In this document: piece after piece, positions 8,381 to 17,060 of the stretch
Layout of the letters: every line of letters begins with the position of its first letter
How positions within the stretch are numbered: position 1 is the stretch's first letter
NCBI RefSeq assembly: GCF_013031405.1
Contig: NZ_WPZY01000002.1
Location: 186,001-250,000 of the forward strand
From: Ruegeria sp. HKCCD8929
Lineage (GTDB): Bacteria > Pseudomonadota > Alphaproteobacteria > Rhodobacterales > Rhodobacteraceae
Direction of reading: 5' to 3'
Length of the DNA stretch: 64,000 bases
The notes under the pieces: generated by a model
Told to the model about the DNA's origin: nothing
The model's database searches: none
What the model saw: only the letters and a program-made list of their open reading frames with translations
Program-made: the position numbers and the translations under genes

Positions 8381-9341
8381 TCAGCGCCGGAGCACCGCAT
8401 TCACCATGACAGTTGTACCTCTGCTGAATTCCAGGGGGCAGACAAAGGATGAAGGGTCTTTCATCGCTACGCCAAAATTTTCCACTTGAAGGCTGTACTG
8501 GTTGATATCCGGGAAGCGTTCTACGATCCAATTTCCGTTGTTCCCGACGACATGGATCTGACCCTCTGCATGGGTGCCGGGGTTGAACGGCGCGGGAAGA
8601 TATATGTGGCCGCGGCTACCGTGAAACACCATGTCTTGTTTTGACGCCAATCTCGTAGCGGTCATCGCATTGAATGTGACATCGCCGAAACTGGCGGTGA
8701 CATTGGCAAAAGTATCGACTTCGCCCTCAAATCTCAGCTCTGCCCGCAGCCCCTGTGGCTCGGCATCCGTCACGAATCGAGCCGCACCGAACAGATAGAC
8801 GCCGATGTCCCGGACACCGCCACCGCCATGCGCTTCTTTGTCTCTGAACCCGGGTTTGCCACCTTCGTTGTTGTAGGTGAAACATCCGCCGATATGCCGC
8901 AGTTCACCGATGGCTCCGTCCAGGATCAGTGTTTTGACGCGGTGCCATTGCGGATGGTGCAAAATCATGAACGCTTCCGCCGCCAGCTTGCCAGCCGCAT
9001 CACGTCTAGCTATCAAAGTCTCGTAGTCTGCTTCCTTCAGCGCTATCGGTTTCTCACACAATACATGCTTTCCCGCATCGAGCGCTTTCAGTGTCCAGGG
9101 GACGTGAAGATCGTTCGGCAGAGGGATATATACGGCGTCGATGCCGGGGTCGTTCAAAAGCGCTTCATAAGATGAATGAAGCCTAAGGCCAGGGCAACTC
9201 GGCAAGAAGTCCGAAGCCGCGCCAAGCGAGCCGGATGCGATCGCCACAAGCTCTGCATTCTTGGCTACATGTATCGCTGGTCCCATGCGGATCTTCGCAA
9301 AATTTGCCGCGCCCAGTATTCCCCATTTCACGACTGACAAA
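8381..9341 (-). CDS. Gfo/Idh/MocA family oxidoreductase
   Basis: The start is placed at TTG 9341, eight bases after a GGAG ribosome-binding site (9350-9353). An ATG at 9367 would add nine residues that do not resemble the family. The N-terminus WGILGAANFAKIRMGPAI is the NAD(P)-binding Rossmann motif. The segment HVLCEKPIAL carries the family lysine-proline (EKP) motif. These enzymes oxidise or reduce sugars and sugar acids, for example inositol or glucose derivatives. The gene converges with the sugar-acid operon (29-base gap) and may belong to the same catabolic locus, but its substrate is unknown. Confidence 0.85.
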
Positions 9342-9475
9342 GCGATTTCTCCGCGGTTGCCGACCATGCGACGCAGCTGCGGCCTTCAGTAAGGTAAGAA
9401 GCTGTCATAAAAACGGGGGGTGAATCTTCCAAGGTTTTGCTTCCTTTCGGTTTGGAATCACGTTTTCTCAAACAT

Positions 9476-9703
9476 TCATGACGGACGTTCTGTTTCCCCG
9501 TCGGGTATGTATTCGAGAATGTCTCCTGGCGTACAGTCAAGATAGGCGCAGATCGCATTTAGCGTGCTGAATCTGACGCCTTTGATTTTTCCGGATTTGA
9601 TAAGTGATAAGTTGGTTTCTGATAATCCAATCGCAGCCGCCAATTCTCTGGAACTCGTCTTTCGCCGAACCAGCATCATATCCAGAGTCACGTTGATGGT
9701 CAT
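9476..9703 (-). CDS. Xre/Cro-type helix-turn-helix regulator
   Basis: The product is 75 residues and is almost entirely one HTH domain: SRELAAAIGLSETNLSLIKSGKIKGVRFSTLNAICAYLDCTPGDILEY. This compact type is usually encoded beside a DUF2975 membrane protein, as it is here (12-base gap, same strand), so the pair probably forms one transcription unit. It may bind the 17-bp-period direct repeat upstream of the pair (10347-10377). Its target is otherwise unknown. Confidence 0.85.
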   Translation of the reverse strand: MTINVTLDMMLVRRKTSSRELAAAIGLSETNLSLIKSGKIKGVRFSTLNAICAYLDCTPGDILEYIPDGETERPS

Positions 9704-9715
9704 ATCGTATTTGCC

Positions 9716-10243
9716 TCAAAGAAATTGACTGTTTTCTTCTTCGGCTTTCCAGGCACGATCCATCATGCGACCGATCAGGAATACCGAACTACCGATGATC
9801 GGAAAGACTATGTCGAGATCCAATGGGTCCCAGCCGTATTCGGCAGCTGTGGCAGCAGTAGCGTATTGGGCCAGAACAGCCTGGAACACCCCGGTGAGGA
9901 CATTCCAGAAAAGCCAGAATCCGACCAATCCAATGCCAAGGTGATTTAGCCTGCGCCCGAGATGATTGAACGCTTGTTGTGGCCCTGCTTGCAGAATCTT
10001 CCAGATACTCCAGTAGGCGAGCGCCAAGGATGCGAGCATTGCCAATGAGACCAACAATCCGAAAGCGATCAACAAGCCCGGAAGCGGGACTGGTCCTGCT
10101 TCGAAATCAAACAGTTCATGAATGCTTCCGGGAACTCCGAAAACCTCGGAGCCCCACGCCCGTAAGACTCCTAGCGCGTAATAGCACCAGCTGGCTATCA
10201 TCGCGCCAAGGACCAGGAAACGAACCAATTTGATACCCTCCAT
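9716..10243 (-). CDS. DUF2975 family membrane protein
   Basis: The 175-residue protein has about four hydrophobic segments: LVRFLVLGAMIASWCYYALG near the N-terminus, PLPGLLIAFGLLVSLAMLASL, HLGIGLVGFWLFWNVLTG, and DIVFPIIGSSVFLIGRMM. The final segment, FPIIGSSVFLIGRMMDRAWKAEEEN, is characteristic of DUF2975 proteins encoded with small Xre regulators. The biochemical role of the family is not known. It is cotranscribed with the Xre gene. Confidence 0.8.
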   Translation of the reverse strand: MEGIKLVRFLVLGAMIASWCYYALGVLRAWGSEVFGVPGSIHELFDFEAGPVPLPGLLIAFGLLVSLAMLASLALAYWSIWKILQAGPQQAFNHLGRRLNHLGIGLVGFWLFWNVLTGVFQAVLAQYATAATAAEYGWDPLDLDIVFPIIGSSVFLIGRMMDRAWKAEEENSQFL

Positions 10244-10346
10244 TTTTAAGTTGCGGCTAGTTCGACGTGATCATGCATGTTGAAGGTTCCTCATGCCAGT
10301 TGTCAGTGTCGAACAAAAGTTTAAATAAAACATAAAACATATGTTG

Positions 10347-10377
10347 ACTTACATAAATCGCATACTTACCTAAATCG
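10347..10377. repeat. Direct repeat upstream of the DUF2975/Xre operon
   Basis: ACTTACATAAATCG (10347-10360) is followed 17 bp later by ACTTACCTAAATCG (10364-10377), with one mismatch. It lies in an AT-rich stretch in front of the DUF2975 start (10243), a plausible operator for the small Xre protein. Confidence 0.4.
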
Positions 10378-10445
10378 GTGAAGACAAGGTCGCTGGAACC
10401 GCTTTCCCGTTGACGGGCGGGACCTGTGACGACGCCATTAGGTAG

Positions 10446-10469
10446 CGCTCAACCCTTTGTGGTTGAGCG
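10446..10469. repeat. Perfect hairpin CGCTCAACC/GGTTGAGCG
   Basis: A 9-bp perfect stem with a 6-base loop lies between the divergent DUF2975 and DUF3955-like genes. No T-run follows on either strand, so an intrinsic terminator is unlikely. It could be a regulatory hairpin or a small dispersed repeat. Confidence 0.4.
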
Positions 10470-10588
10470 AGCGACGTCGAGCGTCGGGGAGCCAATGGCC
10501 GCGTAAGGCTGTTTGGCATTTGCACCCAAAGGCTAGGCCGAACCTTGTGTCTGATGGTTGTGGGACGTGTATTTGGAAAGGAAACGAA

Positions 10589-10798
10589 ATGTTTCGCATC
10601 GCCGGAACGATAACATCGATACTGGGAGTGGGTTGTCTTTTGTTGAGCGCCTATCTGCCCCCGCAGATCGGACCAGATGGGATATTGCACGAGGCGTTTT
10701 TTCTGATTGGTACTGGTTATTTCCTGTTGTTCATCGGAATAGCACTGTTCACAGCACAATGGTTGACCGGTGGCAGGAAGGGCGGCATTTCGTCATGA
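10589..10798 (+). CDS. Small two-helix membrane protein (DUF3955-like)
   Basis: The product is 69 residues from ATG 10589, chosen because a GGAAAGGAAAC ribosome-binding site precedes it. Two hydrophobic helices are separated by a short loop: AGTITSILGVGCLLLSAYL and FFLIGTGYFLLFIGIALFTA. The layout resembles DUF3955 proteins. The function is unknown. Its stop overlaps the start of the next gene (ATGA), so the two are cotranslated. Confidence 0.6.
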   Translation: MFRIAGTITSILGVGCLLLSAYLPPQIGPDGILHEAFFLIGTGYFLLFIGIALFTAQWLTGGRKGGISS

Positions 10799-11169
10799 TC
10801 AAACGGTCCTTGTCTACTCTGTTGACAGTCCTTGCGGTTAGTGCTCCGGCCTATGCGGGCGACGCCTATCTTGTTGAGATCAGCATGGATGCTGGTTGCG
10901 CACCGAATGTATGTACTTCGCATTTTGAGCCATCCTTCATCGTTGTGCCAGGCGAGCGCGCCGTTCTTCAAATTGAAGGTGAAGAATCGGCAACGTTCGC
11001 GGTTGATCTAACCGAAAACACCGACGAAAGCCTGGACTTGGAAGTCGAAGCTGTGTTGCCAGACGGTATGACACACCGGCACCTATTTCGATTGGTTTCT
11101 GGCGAGATGGCACAGCTCGAACAAGACAACACTATAGTCAGAGTAATGGCCTCGAAAACCAGTAACTGA
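10795..11169 (+). CDS. Small secreted protein of unknown function
   Basis: The 124-residue product has a clear N-terminal signal peptide (MIKRSLSTLLTVLAVSAPAYAG, cleavage after AYA). The mature part is acidic and has two closely spaced cysteines (DAGCAPNVC), which may form a disulfide in the periplasm. No family was recognised. The start overlaps the stop of the DUF3955-like gene. Confidence 0.6.
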   Translation: MIKRSLSTLLTVLAVSAPAYAGDAYLVEISMDAGCAPNVCTSHFEPSFIVVPGERAVLQIEGEESATFAVDLTENTDESLDLEVEAVLPDGMTHRHLFRLVSGEMAQLEQDNTIVRVMASKTSN

Positions 11170-11298
11170 CCCCCTGAGTGTGCGTTTTACCGCCTTGAAG
11201 CCTGTCAATAAAGGTGTTGCGGAGGCGGTTCCATTGCCGAGTTGATGGCTCCCGCGACAATTTCCAGAAACGTGGCCAGACGCCACATAAAAGAAGAA

Positions 11299-12141
11299 AT
11301 GATGCTCATACCATTCAGATTGAAACCGATCGCATTTGCGGGGTTGATTGTCTCATTTGTTACGCTCACGCTTGCTGGTCCGTCCCGGGCGGCATCTCCC
11401 AACATTTCAACCGCCGAGCCTCCATTGATACGCGCGGAGGGCGATACAGTTTTCTATACAGGCCTAATTGGACCTGACAGCGGTGGAGCCTTTCTTGCTT
11501 CGGTTGAGAGTGCCGCCGGATTGCGCCGGCTGGTTATCAACTCAGGCGGTGGAGATACAATCGCGGCCAGGATCATCGGCCGCTGGGTTGCCGAGCATCA
11601 ACTGGACGTTGAAGTGGTTGGCGGCTGCTTTTCGTCTTGTGCCAACTACATCTTCGTTGCCGGTCGTAACAAGGTCATCAACAAAAATGCGTTTGTCGGC
11701 TGGCATGGTTCCGAGTTCCAATATGATGCTGTGGCCGTATCCACCCCCCAAAAAACCGCGGCCGAGTTGCTAGAGGAAGAAGTTCGCGAAGCGATGGCCG
11801 CCGCCATTGCCGATGGAGAGATGCCCGATGAGGCCGATGTTGCCGAGCAGGTCGCAAGACTACTTGCTTCCCGCGCAGAGGAAGCCGAGTTCTTCCGTGA
11901 CATTGGCATCGATATCGAACTGACCGTTTACGGCCACCACCCCAAAAATCTTCCGGTTATCGAAGCAAGCGGCAAAGACGGGTGGACCTATAGCGTTGCT
12001 GACATGGCGCGCTTCGGCGTGACCGACGTCCTCTACTTGGGGCCTGGCCGTTATCAGGACTCAACTTCTGTCCAGAAATACCTTGTCGTGCTTCCTGTCC
12101 ATGCCGACTGCTGCAAAATTCCGGAGAAATCCAGGAAATGA
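11299..12141 (+). CDS. Exported ClpP-fold serine hydrolase-like protein
   Basis: The product is about 280 residues from ATG 11299 (an adjacent second ATG is possible). The signal peptide ends in LTLAGPSRAAS. The mature part shows the ClpP/crotonase fold pattern: LVINSGGGDTIAARIIGRWV, then GGCFSSCANYIFVAG holding the candidate nucleophilic serine, then NAFVGWHGS holding a candidate histidine. Cytoplasmic ClpP works with an ATPase. This exported version would act alone in the periplasm. Substrate and activity are unknown. A second ClpP-fold gene lies at 16200-16769. The stop overlaps the next start. Confidence 0.65.
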   Translation: MMLIPFRLKPIAFAGLIVSFVTLTLAGPSRAASPNISTAEPPLIRAEGDTVFYTGLIGPDSGGAFLASVESAAGLRRLVINSGGGDTIAARIIGRWVAEHQLDVEVVGGCFSSCANYIFVAGRNKVINKNAFVGWHGSEFQYDAVAVSTPQKTAAELLEEEVREAMAAAIADGEMPDEADVAEQVARLLASRAEEAEFFRDIGIDIELTVYGHHPKNLPVIEASGKDGWTYSVADMARFGVTDVLYLGPGRYQDSTSVQKYLVVLPVHADCCKIPEKSRK

Positions 12142-12437
12142 TTAAAACCAGATCCGTCCGCCTTTCCACAGCGTTCGCCATGATGCTCGGTGCAGTGGTT
12201 GTCGCACTCCTCGCTGATACGTTGGTTGATTGGGAACTTCGCGTAAAGTGGTATGAATTGGGCCGCCTTGCAGGCTTCACAGACTCACACCAGCAGGCCG
12301 TCAGAGGTTTATGCGAACATCGCTCACCCGGTCTGCCACCACGCGAGGCTGATCTGCGGATCGAGGCCAAAGCTTCAACATTCTATCTCGTATCGGAAGC
12401 AGACAGGCTGACGATCTATTGCGACGGCATTGACTAG
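12138..12437 (+). CDS. Small membrane-anchored protein of unknown function
   Basis: This 99-residue protein has one N-terminal hydrophobic segment (TAFAMMLGAVVVALLADTLV) and a soluble remainder that would lie in the periplasm. It contains two cysteines (GLCEHR and YCDGID). The start overlaps the stop of the ClpP-fold gene, so the two are translationally coupled and may work together. No family was recognised. Confidence 0.55.
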   Translation: MIKTRSVRLSTAFAMMLGAVVVALLADTLVDWELRVKWYELGRLAGFTDSHQQAVRGLCEHRSPGLPPREADLRIEAKASTFYLVSEADRLTIYCDGID

Positions 12438-12492
12438 CTCTCCTCCGATCTCGCCCGAAATGCTGTCAACATCAAATTGTGAGAACCCAAAC

Positions 12493-13269
12493 ATGGAACT
12501 GTCAGACTCTGTTCACTTCGTAACCGGAGGGTCGGCGGCCCATGCAGTTGCCGGCTGGATTGAGCGCAATGGCGCCGGCACGTTGACGGAACTGCACGAT
12601 CCTTTGTCCTGCGGTCCGTTGGATGGTTTCGGAACGCCAGAAGGCATGGAACGCCGCCGTGGCTGGATCGAGCAGGTCTGCGAGACATTGGGGGAGCGTG
12701 AACTCTGGTCGTTCATCGAGCCTTACATCGGCCTGCCACAACTGAAACGCCAACTCGACAACTACACCTCCTGCGTGATCTGGTGTGGTCACCAGACCGA
12801 TGAGCAACTTCTGCTGAGAGCGGTCTGCGCGGCCTATCCTGATCGGAAACTGTATTTGGCCGATGTCGCTGCTGGCCGCGTAAAGGGAGATGAGCGATGT
12901 GCAGTCGGCGCCTGCTCCACCAACGACCTCCTGGAGGTGGCAATCCAGCCCATCGATCCATTGCGACGAGCCGAACTGGCGGGCGAATGGCAGTCGCTGA
13001 TCGAAGAAAGCGGCCTCGTTCGCACCTTCCAAACGGGCACGATCGCAGGCCATGATGAGGACTTTTTCGATGCGGCGCTGATATCGGCCTGTGCAGATAC
13101 TTTCCAAAACGCGGGAAGGATCGTTGGCGACGTCCTCGGACAATACCCGCTACAGGTCGGCGACACCTATCTTGCCTACCGGCTGCACCTGCTTATCCGC
13201 AGTGGCATTCTAACAGCAGAGGGCGGTCCGGAACTGTACCGAATGCACGTGCGCCGGAATGGGGAATAA
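12493..13269 (+). CDS. DUF1835 domain-containing protein
   Basis: The product is about 258 residues from ATG 12493. TTG 12430 and ATG 12460 are in-frame alternatives. The N-terminus, HFVTGGSAAHAVAGWI with LHDPLSCGPLDGF, matches the DUF1835 pattern (a small Rossmann-like domain with a conserved DxLxxGP motif). The C-terminal part (GDTYLAYRLHLLIRSGILTAEGG) resembles the helical tail of such proteins. The family has no established biochemical role. It converges on the GNAT gene with a 14-base gap. Confidence 0.65.
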   Translation: MELSDSVHFVTGGSAAHAVAGWIERNGAGTLTELHDPLSCGPLDGFGTPEGMERRRGWIEQVCETLGERELWSFIEPYIGLPQLKRQLDNYTSCVIWCGHQTDEQLLLRAVCAAYPDRKLYLADVAAGRVKGDERCAVGACSTNDLLEVAIQPIDPLRRAELAGEWQSLIEESGLVRTFQTGTIAGHDEDFFDAALISACADTFQNAGRIVGDVLGQYPLQVGDTYLAYRLHLLIRSGILTAEGGPELYRMHVRRNGE

Positions 13270-13283
13270 GCGTCGTGCCGATG

Positions 13284-13775
13284 TTACAGCTTCTTTTCCA
13301 GAATTTTTGCACCTTCCGGGCGTTCGCCGGTTTCAAGGAATCCCATGTGTTTCCAAAAACCCGAAACCGGATTGATGTCGAGCACACCGAGGCGCAATTT
13401 CCGCGCCTTCAACGTGTCGCGGGCAAAGGCTTCGACTTCGGTAAGGGCGGCCTTGGCAAGACCTTCGCCACGGCGCCTCTCGATCACAGCCAAAAGCCCC
13501 AGATAGGCGATGCCGGGCGCGGGAAAGCCATCGACAAGATCGACCAGCCCGACCGCGTTGTCGCCAGCCATGATCGCAAAGGCATGTTTGTCCGACAGGC
13601 TGCGGCCGGGCGGCGTTGCCGCGAGAAACTCCTGTGCGGCATCAAAGGGATCATGATGCCCGCTTACCCGGCAAGCGTAACCGGCAAGATCATCGAATAT
13701 CTGCCTGACCGTCTCCATGTCCGGTTCTGCAACCCGTTGCAGATGTACTCCGCGATCCAAAGCTCGCCGCGCCAT
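13284..13775 (-). CDS. GNAT family N-acetyltransferase
   Basis: This 163-residue protein has the GNAT order. A substrate-side strand (DNAVGLVDLVDGFPAPGIAYLGLLAVIE) is followed by the acetyl-CoA-binding motif A (ERRRGEGLAKAALTEVEAFARDTL) and the C-terminal NPVSGFWKHMGFLETGE, a common GNAT ending. It would transfer an acetyl group from acetyl-CoA to an amine. The substrate cannot be predicted. The gene is divergent from the S41 peptidase. Confidence 0.85.
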   Translation of the reverse strand: MARRALDRGVHLQRVAEPDMETVRQIFDDLAGYACRVSGHHDPFDAAQEFLAATPPGRSLSDKHAFAIMAGDNAVGLVDLVDGFPAPGIAYLGLLAVIERRRGEGLAKAALTEVEAFARDTLKARKLRLGVLDINPVSGFWKHMGFLETGERPEGAKILEKKL

Positions 13776-13822
13776 TTTTATGTGTCCGCCGTGCGTTTTC
13801 CTGCCTGATAGGAACCTCTAGC

Positions 13823-15538
13823 ATGTTGAACTCCCTTCCTGGACACATTCTTTCGGCGGCGATTTTGATCACCCTTTTGGCGGTGCCGGCACAGGCTTCT
13901 GACACTGCCGCAAGGATGCTGGCCGACACCGCAACCAGAGCGCTTGTGATTGCCCGGAAGGCGTATCCGGACAGAGTTCCGGAACTTGAAGAGCTGGCCA
14001 GCAATCCTTCAAGAGCCGTACCTTCATGCGACAACGCGACAGATCCCGCAGACTGCCGTACCCGAGCTTACCAAACCGCCACAGCGCGCATTGAGACGGA
14101 GTTTGGCCTTGGATATCTGCTCGACAGGTTACCGGAGGGCAGGATTTGCGGCGAGATGCCAGTTTACGTATTGCCCGCAGAGACGAGTGCCGGGCCCGCG
14201 GTAACGCTCGTCATTCAGGGTAAACGCCATGTTCTCACAGCAACAGCGGCCAAAGATGTCTATTCCGGCGACGGAACAAGCTATGAAATAACCGGCTCGG
14301 CTATGCGCCTGCAATTCGACGATGCTTCAGAGCCGTTGGATTGCAGAAAAGTCGATCCAATTGTTGACGTTGCGGCCTTTCGCGAGATCACCATCGATGC
14401 CATTTGCATCCACCTGGAGCAAAAATTCTTCGATCCGGCAATGAAAGGTCGCAACTGGCAGGAGGACTGCGCTGAAGCGCGCAAAGCCCTGGCGACGGTA
14501 AAAACCAGAGAAGAGTTCCACGCAATCGCCCGAAGCCTTCCCGAGAAACTTGATACCTCGCATACGGCCTATTTCCCTCCACACGATCCGCGTCTGGCTA
14601 TTTTGCGCTCGGTATTCGAAACAGGCAGCTACGTTGCTGAAGGCAGACCGGAACAACCCTTGTTGCAGGGCGGCGGGTTTTTCCTGAAAGAAATCGACGG
14701 ACGACGGTTTGTCGATCAGGTCCTCGACGGCAGTCCGGCGGAGATGGCCGGCCTGAAAACAGGCGATGAGGTTCTATCGACCGGAGGAGCCGAGTTTCGC
14801 TCTGTCCCACCGGATGCCAACAAGACATTCGAAACAGATGTCAAGATCCGCCGAACGGCAGGCGGCCCGGTCATTTCGCTCGACATGGTGGTTCATACTG
14901 CACCGGCATTTGCCGTCCTCGCATCGGCCACTTGGGAAAGCAGAAAGGTGATCGAAGCGGGTCACCAAAGGATAGGATACATACGCGGGTGGACGATGTT
15001 GACATTGGACACCTATGGCGGCCCGACTCAGGTTCTTTGGAACGCCATCATGTCGGGAGAATTCGCCGATATCGACGCGCTGATACTTGATGCCCGTGGA
15101 CGGATCGGCGGCGGCGGTGTCGATTTTTTGAACATGCTGTTTGGGCACCATCTGCCAAAGTCAACGCGCGGACGTATGGACACCGATTGGCAAGATCGAG
15201 GCAGTCTTCGGCCCGATCTGCCTTTGGTCATGGTGACCGACGAACATACTCGCAGCGCGGGGGAAATAACGGCTTTGACTGTGCAAAAGAAACGTCTCGG
15301 CGTTCTTGTCGGCAGTCAAACTGCAGGCGCGGTCACCGGAGGAACGCTGATCCTGTTGCCCGACGGCGGCGGTCTCTATGTCGCGGCATCCGAGCTCATG
15401 GTTTCCGGACAAAACCTTGAAGGCGTGGGTGTGTCTCCAGATATCAAGGTAGAGCGGCCGCTTCCCTGGTCCGGTGGTGCCGATCCGCAGCTTGACCGCG
15501 CCATAACCGAGGCGACCAGGCTTGTGGGCCAGTATTGA
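13823..15538 (+). CDS. Exported S41 family peptidase with PDZ domain
   Basis: The 571-residue protein has a signal peptide (ILITLLAVPAQAS). A central PDZ-like segment (VDQVLDGSPAEMAGLKTGDEVLSTGG) is followed by the S41 tail-specific protease domain. The catalytic region reads HTRSAGEITALTVQ, with the candidate serine in RSAGE, then LVGSQTAGAVTGG. S41 enzymes are periplasmic serine peptidases that cleave near C-termini. It lies between two exported ClpP-fold genes and several small secreted proteins. The long N-terminal part (about 200 residues before the PDZ) is not recognised. Confidence 0.75.
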   Translation: MLNSLPGHILSAAILITLLAVPAQASDTAARMLADTATRALVIARKAYPDRVPELEELASNPSRAVPSCDNATDPADCRTRAYQTATARIETEFGLGYLLDRLPEGRICGEMPVYVLPAETSAGPAVTLVIQGKRHVLTATAAKDVYSGDGTSYEITGSAMRLQFDDASEPLDCRKVDPIVDVAAFREITIDAICIHLEQKFFDPAMKGRNWQEDCAEARKALATVKTREEFHAIARSLPEKLDTSHTAYFPPHDPRLAILRSVFETGSYVAEGRPEQPLLQGGGFFLKEIDGRRFVDQVLDGSPAEMAGLKTGDEVLSTGGAEFRSVPPDANKTFETDVKIRRTAGGPVISLDMVVHTAPAFAVLASATWESRKVIEAGHQRIGYIRGWTMLTLDTYGGPTQVLWNAIMSGEFADIDALILDARGRIGGGGVDFLNMLFGHHLPKSTRGRMDTDWQDRGSLRPDLPLVMVTDEHTRSAGEITALTVQKKRLGVLVGSQTAGAVTGGTLILLPDGGGLYVAASELMVSGQNLEGVGVSPDIKVERPLPWSGGADPQLDRAITEATRLVGQY

Positions 15539-15586
15539 AGAACATTGCATGACATTCCTTCCATCATCTCGAAAGGTAGATCGATC

Positions 15587-15856
15587 ATGAAACGTCCAGC
15601 CATCATTTCCGCAGTCATCGCGGTGCTAATATTTATCGGCCTTTCAACGATTGCGACGATGGGGCAAGCGGATGCCAGCTTGATCGGCCGCATCGCACCT
15701 CTGGAGTCTGCGGATGCGATCGGGTTTTCACTGGCATTCGGCTCGGACCTTCCTGAGTTGGTCGCACGGACCTTGGGCTTCCTGGTTATTTTTGGAATCC
15801 CAATCGCGGTTTTCTTCGGGCTTCAAGCAATATTCCGCCGTGGTTCAGCCGCATAG
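15587..15856 (+). CDS. Small two-helix membrane protein
   Basis: The product is 89 residues from ATG 15587, preceded by GAAAGGTAG. It has two hydrophobic segments: AIISAVIAVLIFIGLSTIATM near the N-terminus and ARTLGFLVIFGIPIAVFFGLQA near the C-terminus. About 25 residues between them would face the periplasm. No family was recognised. It follows the S41 peptidase by 48 bases and is probably cotranscribed with it. Confidence 0.5.
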   Translation: MKRPAIISAVIAVLIFIGLSTIATMGQADASLIGRIAPLESADAIGFSLAFGSDLPELVARTLGFLVIFGIPIAVFFGLQAIFRRGSAA

Positions 15857-15955
15857 AACAGGCCCGGCGGCCATTGAAACATATGGGACCCACAGTAACC
15901 ACAGTCGAGGCGAAATCATATATTGATCGACTTAAAGGATAAACAGGAGCCAATA

Positions 15956-16126
15956 TTGTCACGTACTGTTCAAACCCTCGCTGCGATTGTCTTGTTGACT
16001 GGCGGCTTCTTCGCGGGTCGCGCCTATGAGGCGTGGCAGTATGAGGACATCTGCCTCGATATGGGAGGCGGGATGCGGCCCGGTAGCCATCCGATTTGTG
16101 TCGTGGAACACAAGGGTGGCGGCTGA
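15956..16126 (+). CDS. Very small membrane-anchored protein
   Basis: The start is set at TTG 15956 because AGGAG (15945-15949) lies at good spacing. A longer reading from TTG 15923 lacks a ribosome-binding site. The 56 residues hold one hydrophobic helix (TLAAIVLLTGGFFAGRAY) and a short tail with two cysteines (DICLDMGG and HPICVVEH). Function unknown. It belongs to the cluster of small envelope proteins around the S41 peptidase. Confidence 0.4.
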   Translation: MSRTVQTLAAIVLLTGGFFAGRAYEAWQYEDICLDMGGGMRPGSHPICVVEHKGGG

Positions 16127-16199
16127 TGCTCAAATTGGATGTCTGGGTCGATGCGCGCTGTGTTCACACGGCTATCATTTATTCGATTGGAGAATTTTG

Positions 16200-16769
16200 A
16201 TGAGGGCGGTTCTGTTGCTGATAGCATTTATGCTTTCCGGCTGTGAAACAGCAGCGGTGGTCGCTTTGAACGCGGTTGAGACCACCGAATTCACGGTCAA
16301 AGGACAACAGTTGTTGATGAGCGGTGAAATCAACAGCAAGACATTGAATCAGTTCAATGAGATTTACGCGCGCAACCCGCACATCAAGACGCTCGTCGAG
16401 TTAGATGTTCCGGGCTCTCTTGACGACGATACGATGATCGCGCTTGCTTATCGGGTCAGAAAACTTGGCCTGAATACCCATCTGCGGGCCGATAGCAAGG
16501 CTCATTCTGGCGGCGTTGATTTGTTTTTGGCTGGCGTGAACAGGACCATTGAGGAAGGGGCTGAAATCGGCGTCCATTCATGGTCCGACGGCAAGAAAGA
16601 TGCGAAAGACTATCCCCGTGGTGCCCCCGAGCACGAGGAAAACAGAAAATACATCGAGGACATGCTCGGCTCCGATGCCTTCTACTGGTTTACGATATAT
16701 GCCGCTCCGGCAGATGGGATACACATTATGTCGCGCGACGAAATCCGGCGTTTTGGCCTTGAAACATGA
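16200..16769 (+). CDS. ClpP-fold lipoprotein
   Basis: The product is 189 residues from ATG 16200, preceded by TTGGAG. The N-terminus MRAVLLLIAFMLSGCETA is a lipoprotein signal with a lipobox cysteine, so it is probably membrane-tethered. The remainder follows the ClpP-fold pattern: LVELDVPGSLDDDTMIALAYRV, a candidate serine in KAHSGGVDLFLAG, and a candidate histidine in IGVHSWSDG. It is the second exported ClpP-like protein within 5 kb. Whether it is an active peptidase is not certain. The substrate is unknown. Confidence 0.6.
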   Translation: MRAVLLLIAFMLSGCETAAVVALNAVETTEFTVKGQQLLMSGEINSKTLNQFNEIYARNPHIKTLVELDVPGSLDDDTMIALAYRVRKLGLNTHLRADSKAHSGGVDLFLAGVNRTIEEGAEIGVHSWSDGKKDAKDYPRGAPEHEENRKYIEDMLGSDAFYWFTIYAAPADGIHIMSRDEIRRFGLET

Positions 16770-17060
16770 TATCCAGCAATGATCGGTCGTGCGAATGGGG
16801 AATCGGACTGGTTGGCGTTCGAATGCAGGGTGTATATCCGGGAGGCCATCGAGGCGTATTGTGCGAGTGGAGTTTGGCAACGCCAACTTCGAACTATACG
16901 GCTCTGGTGACCAAGGGCAACCAACCAACATGAATCTTCAACGCTTCCTCAAAAGTGAGGCCGCCGCTATTTTCTGCGCATCGTTGCCAAGGCGTGCTGC
17001 AGTTGATCATATAGGCTAGAATCAAAGGTTCGATCGGTAACGGAAAGCACGAGGAATGTG

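Noticed and set aside
16789..17019. Plus-strand frame after the ClpP-fold lipoprotein
   Set aside because: No ribosome-binding site, no family similarity and no signal peptide; treated as non-coding.
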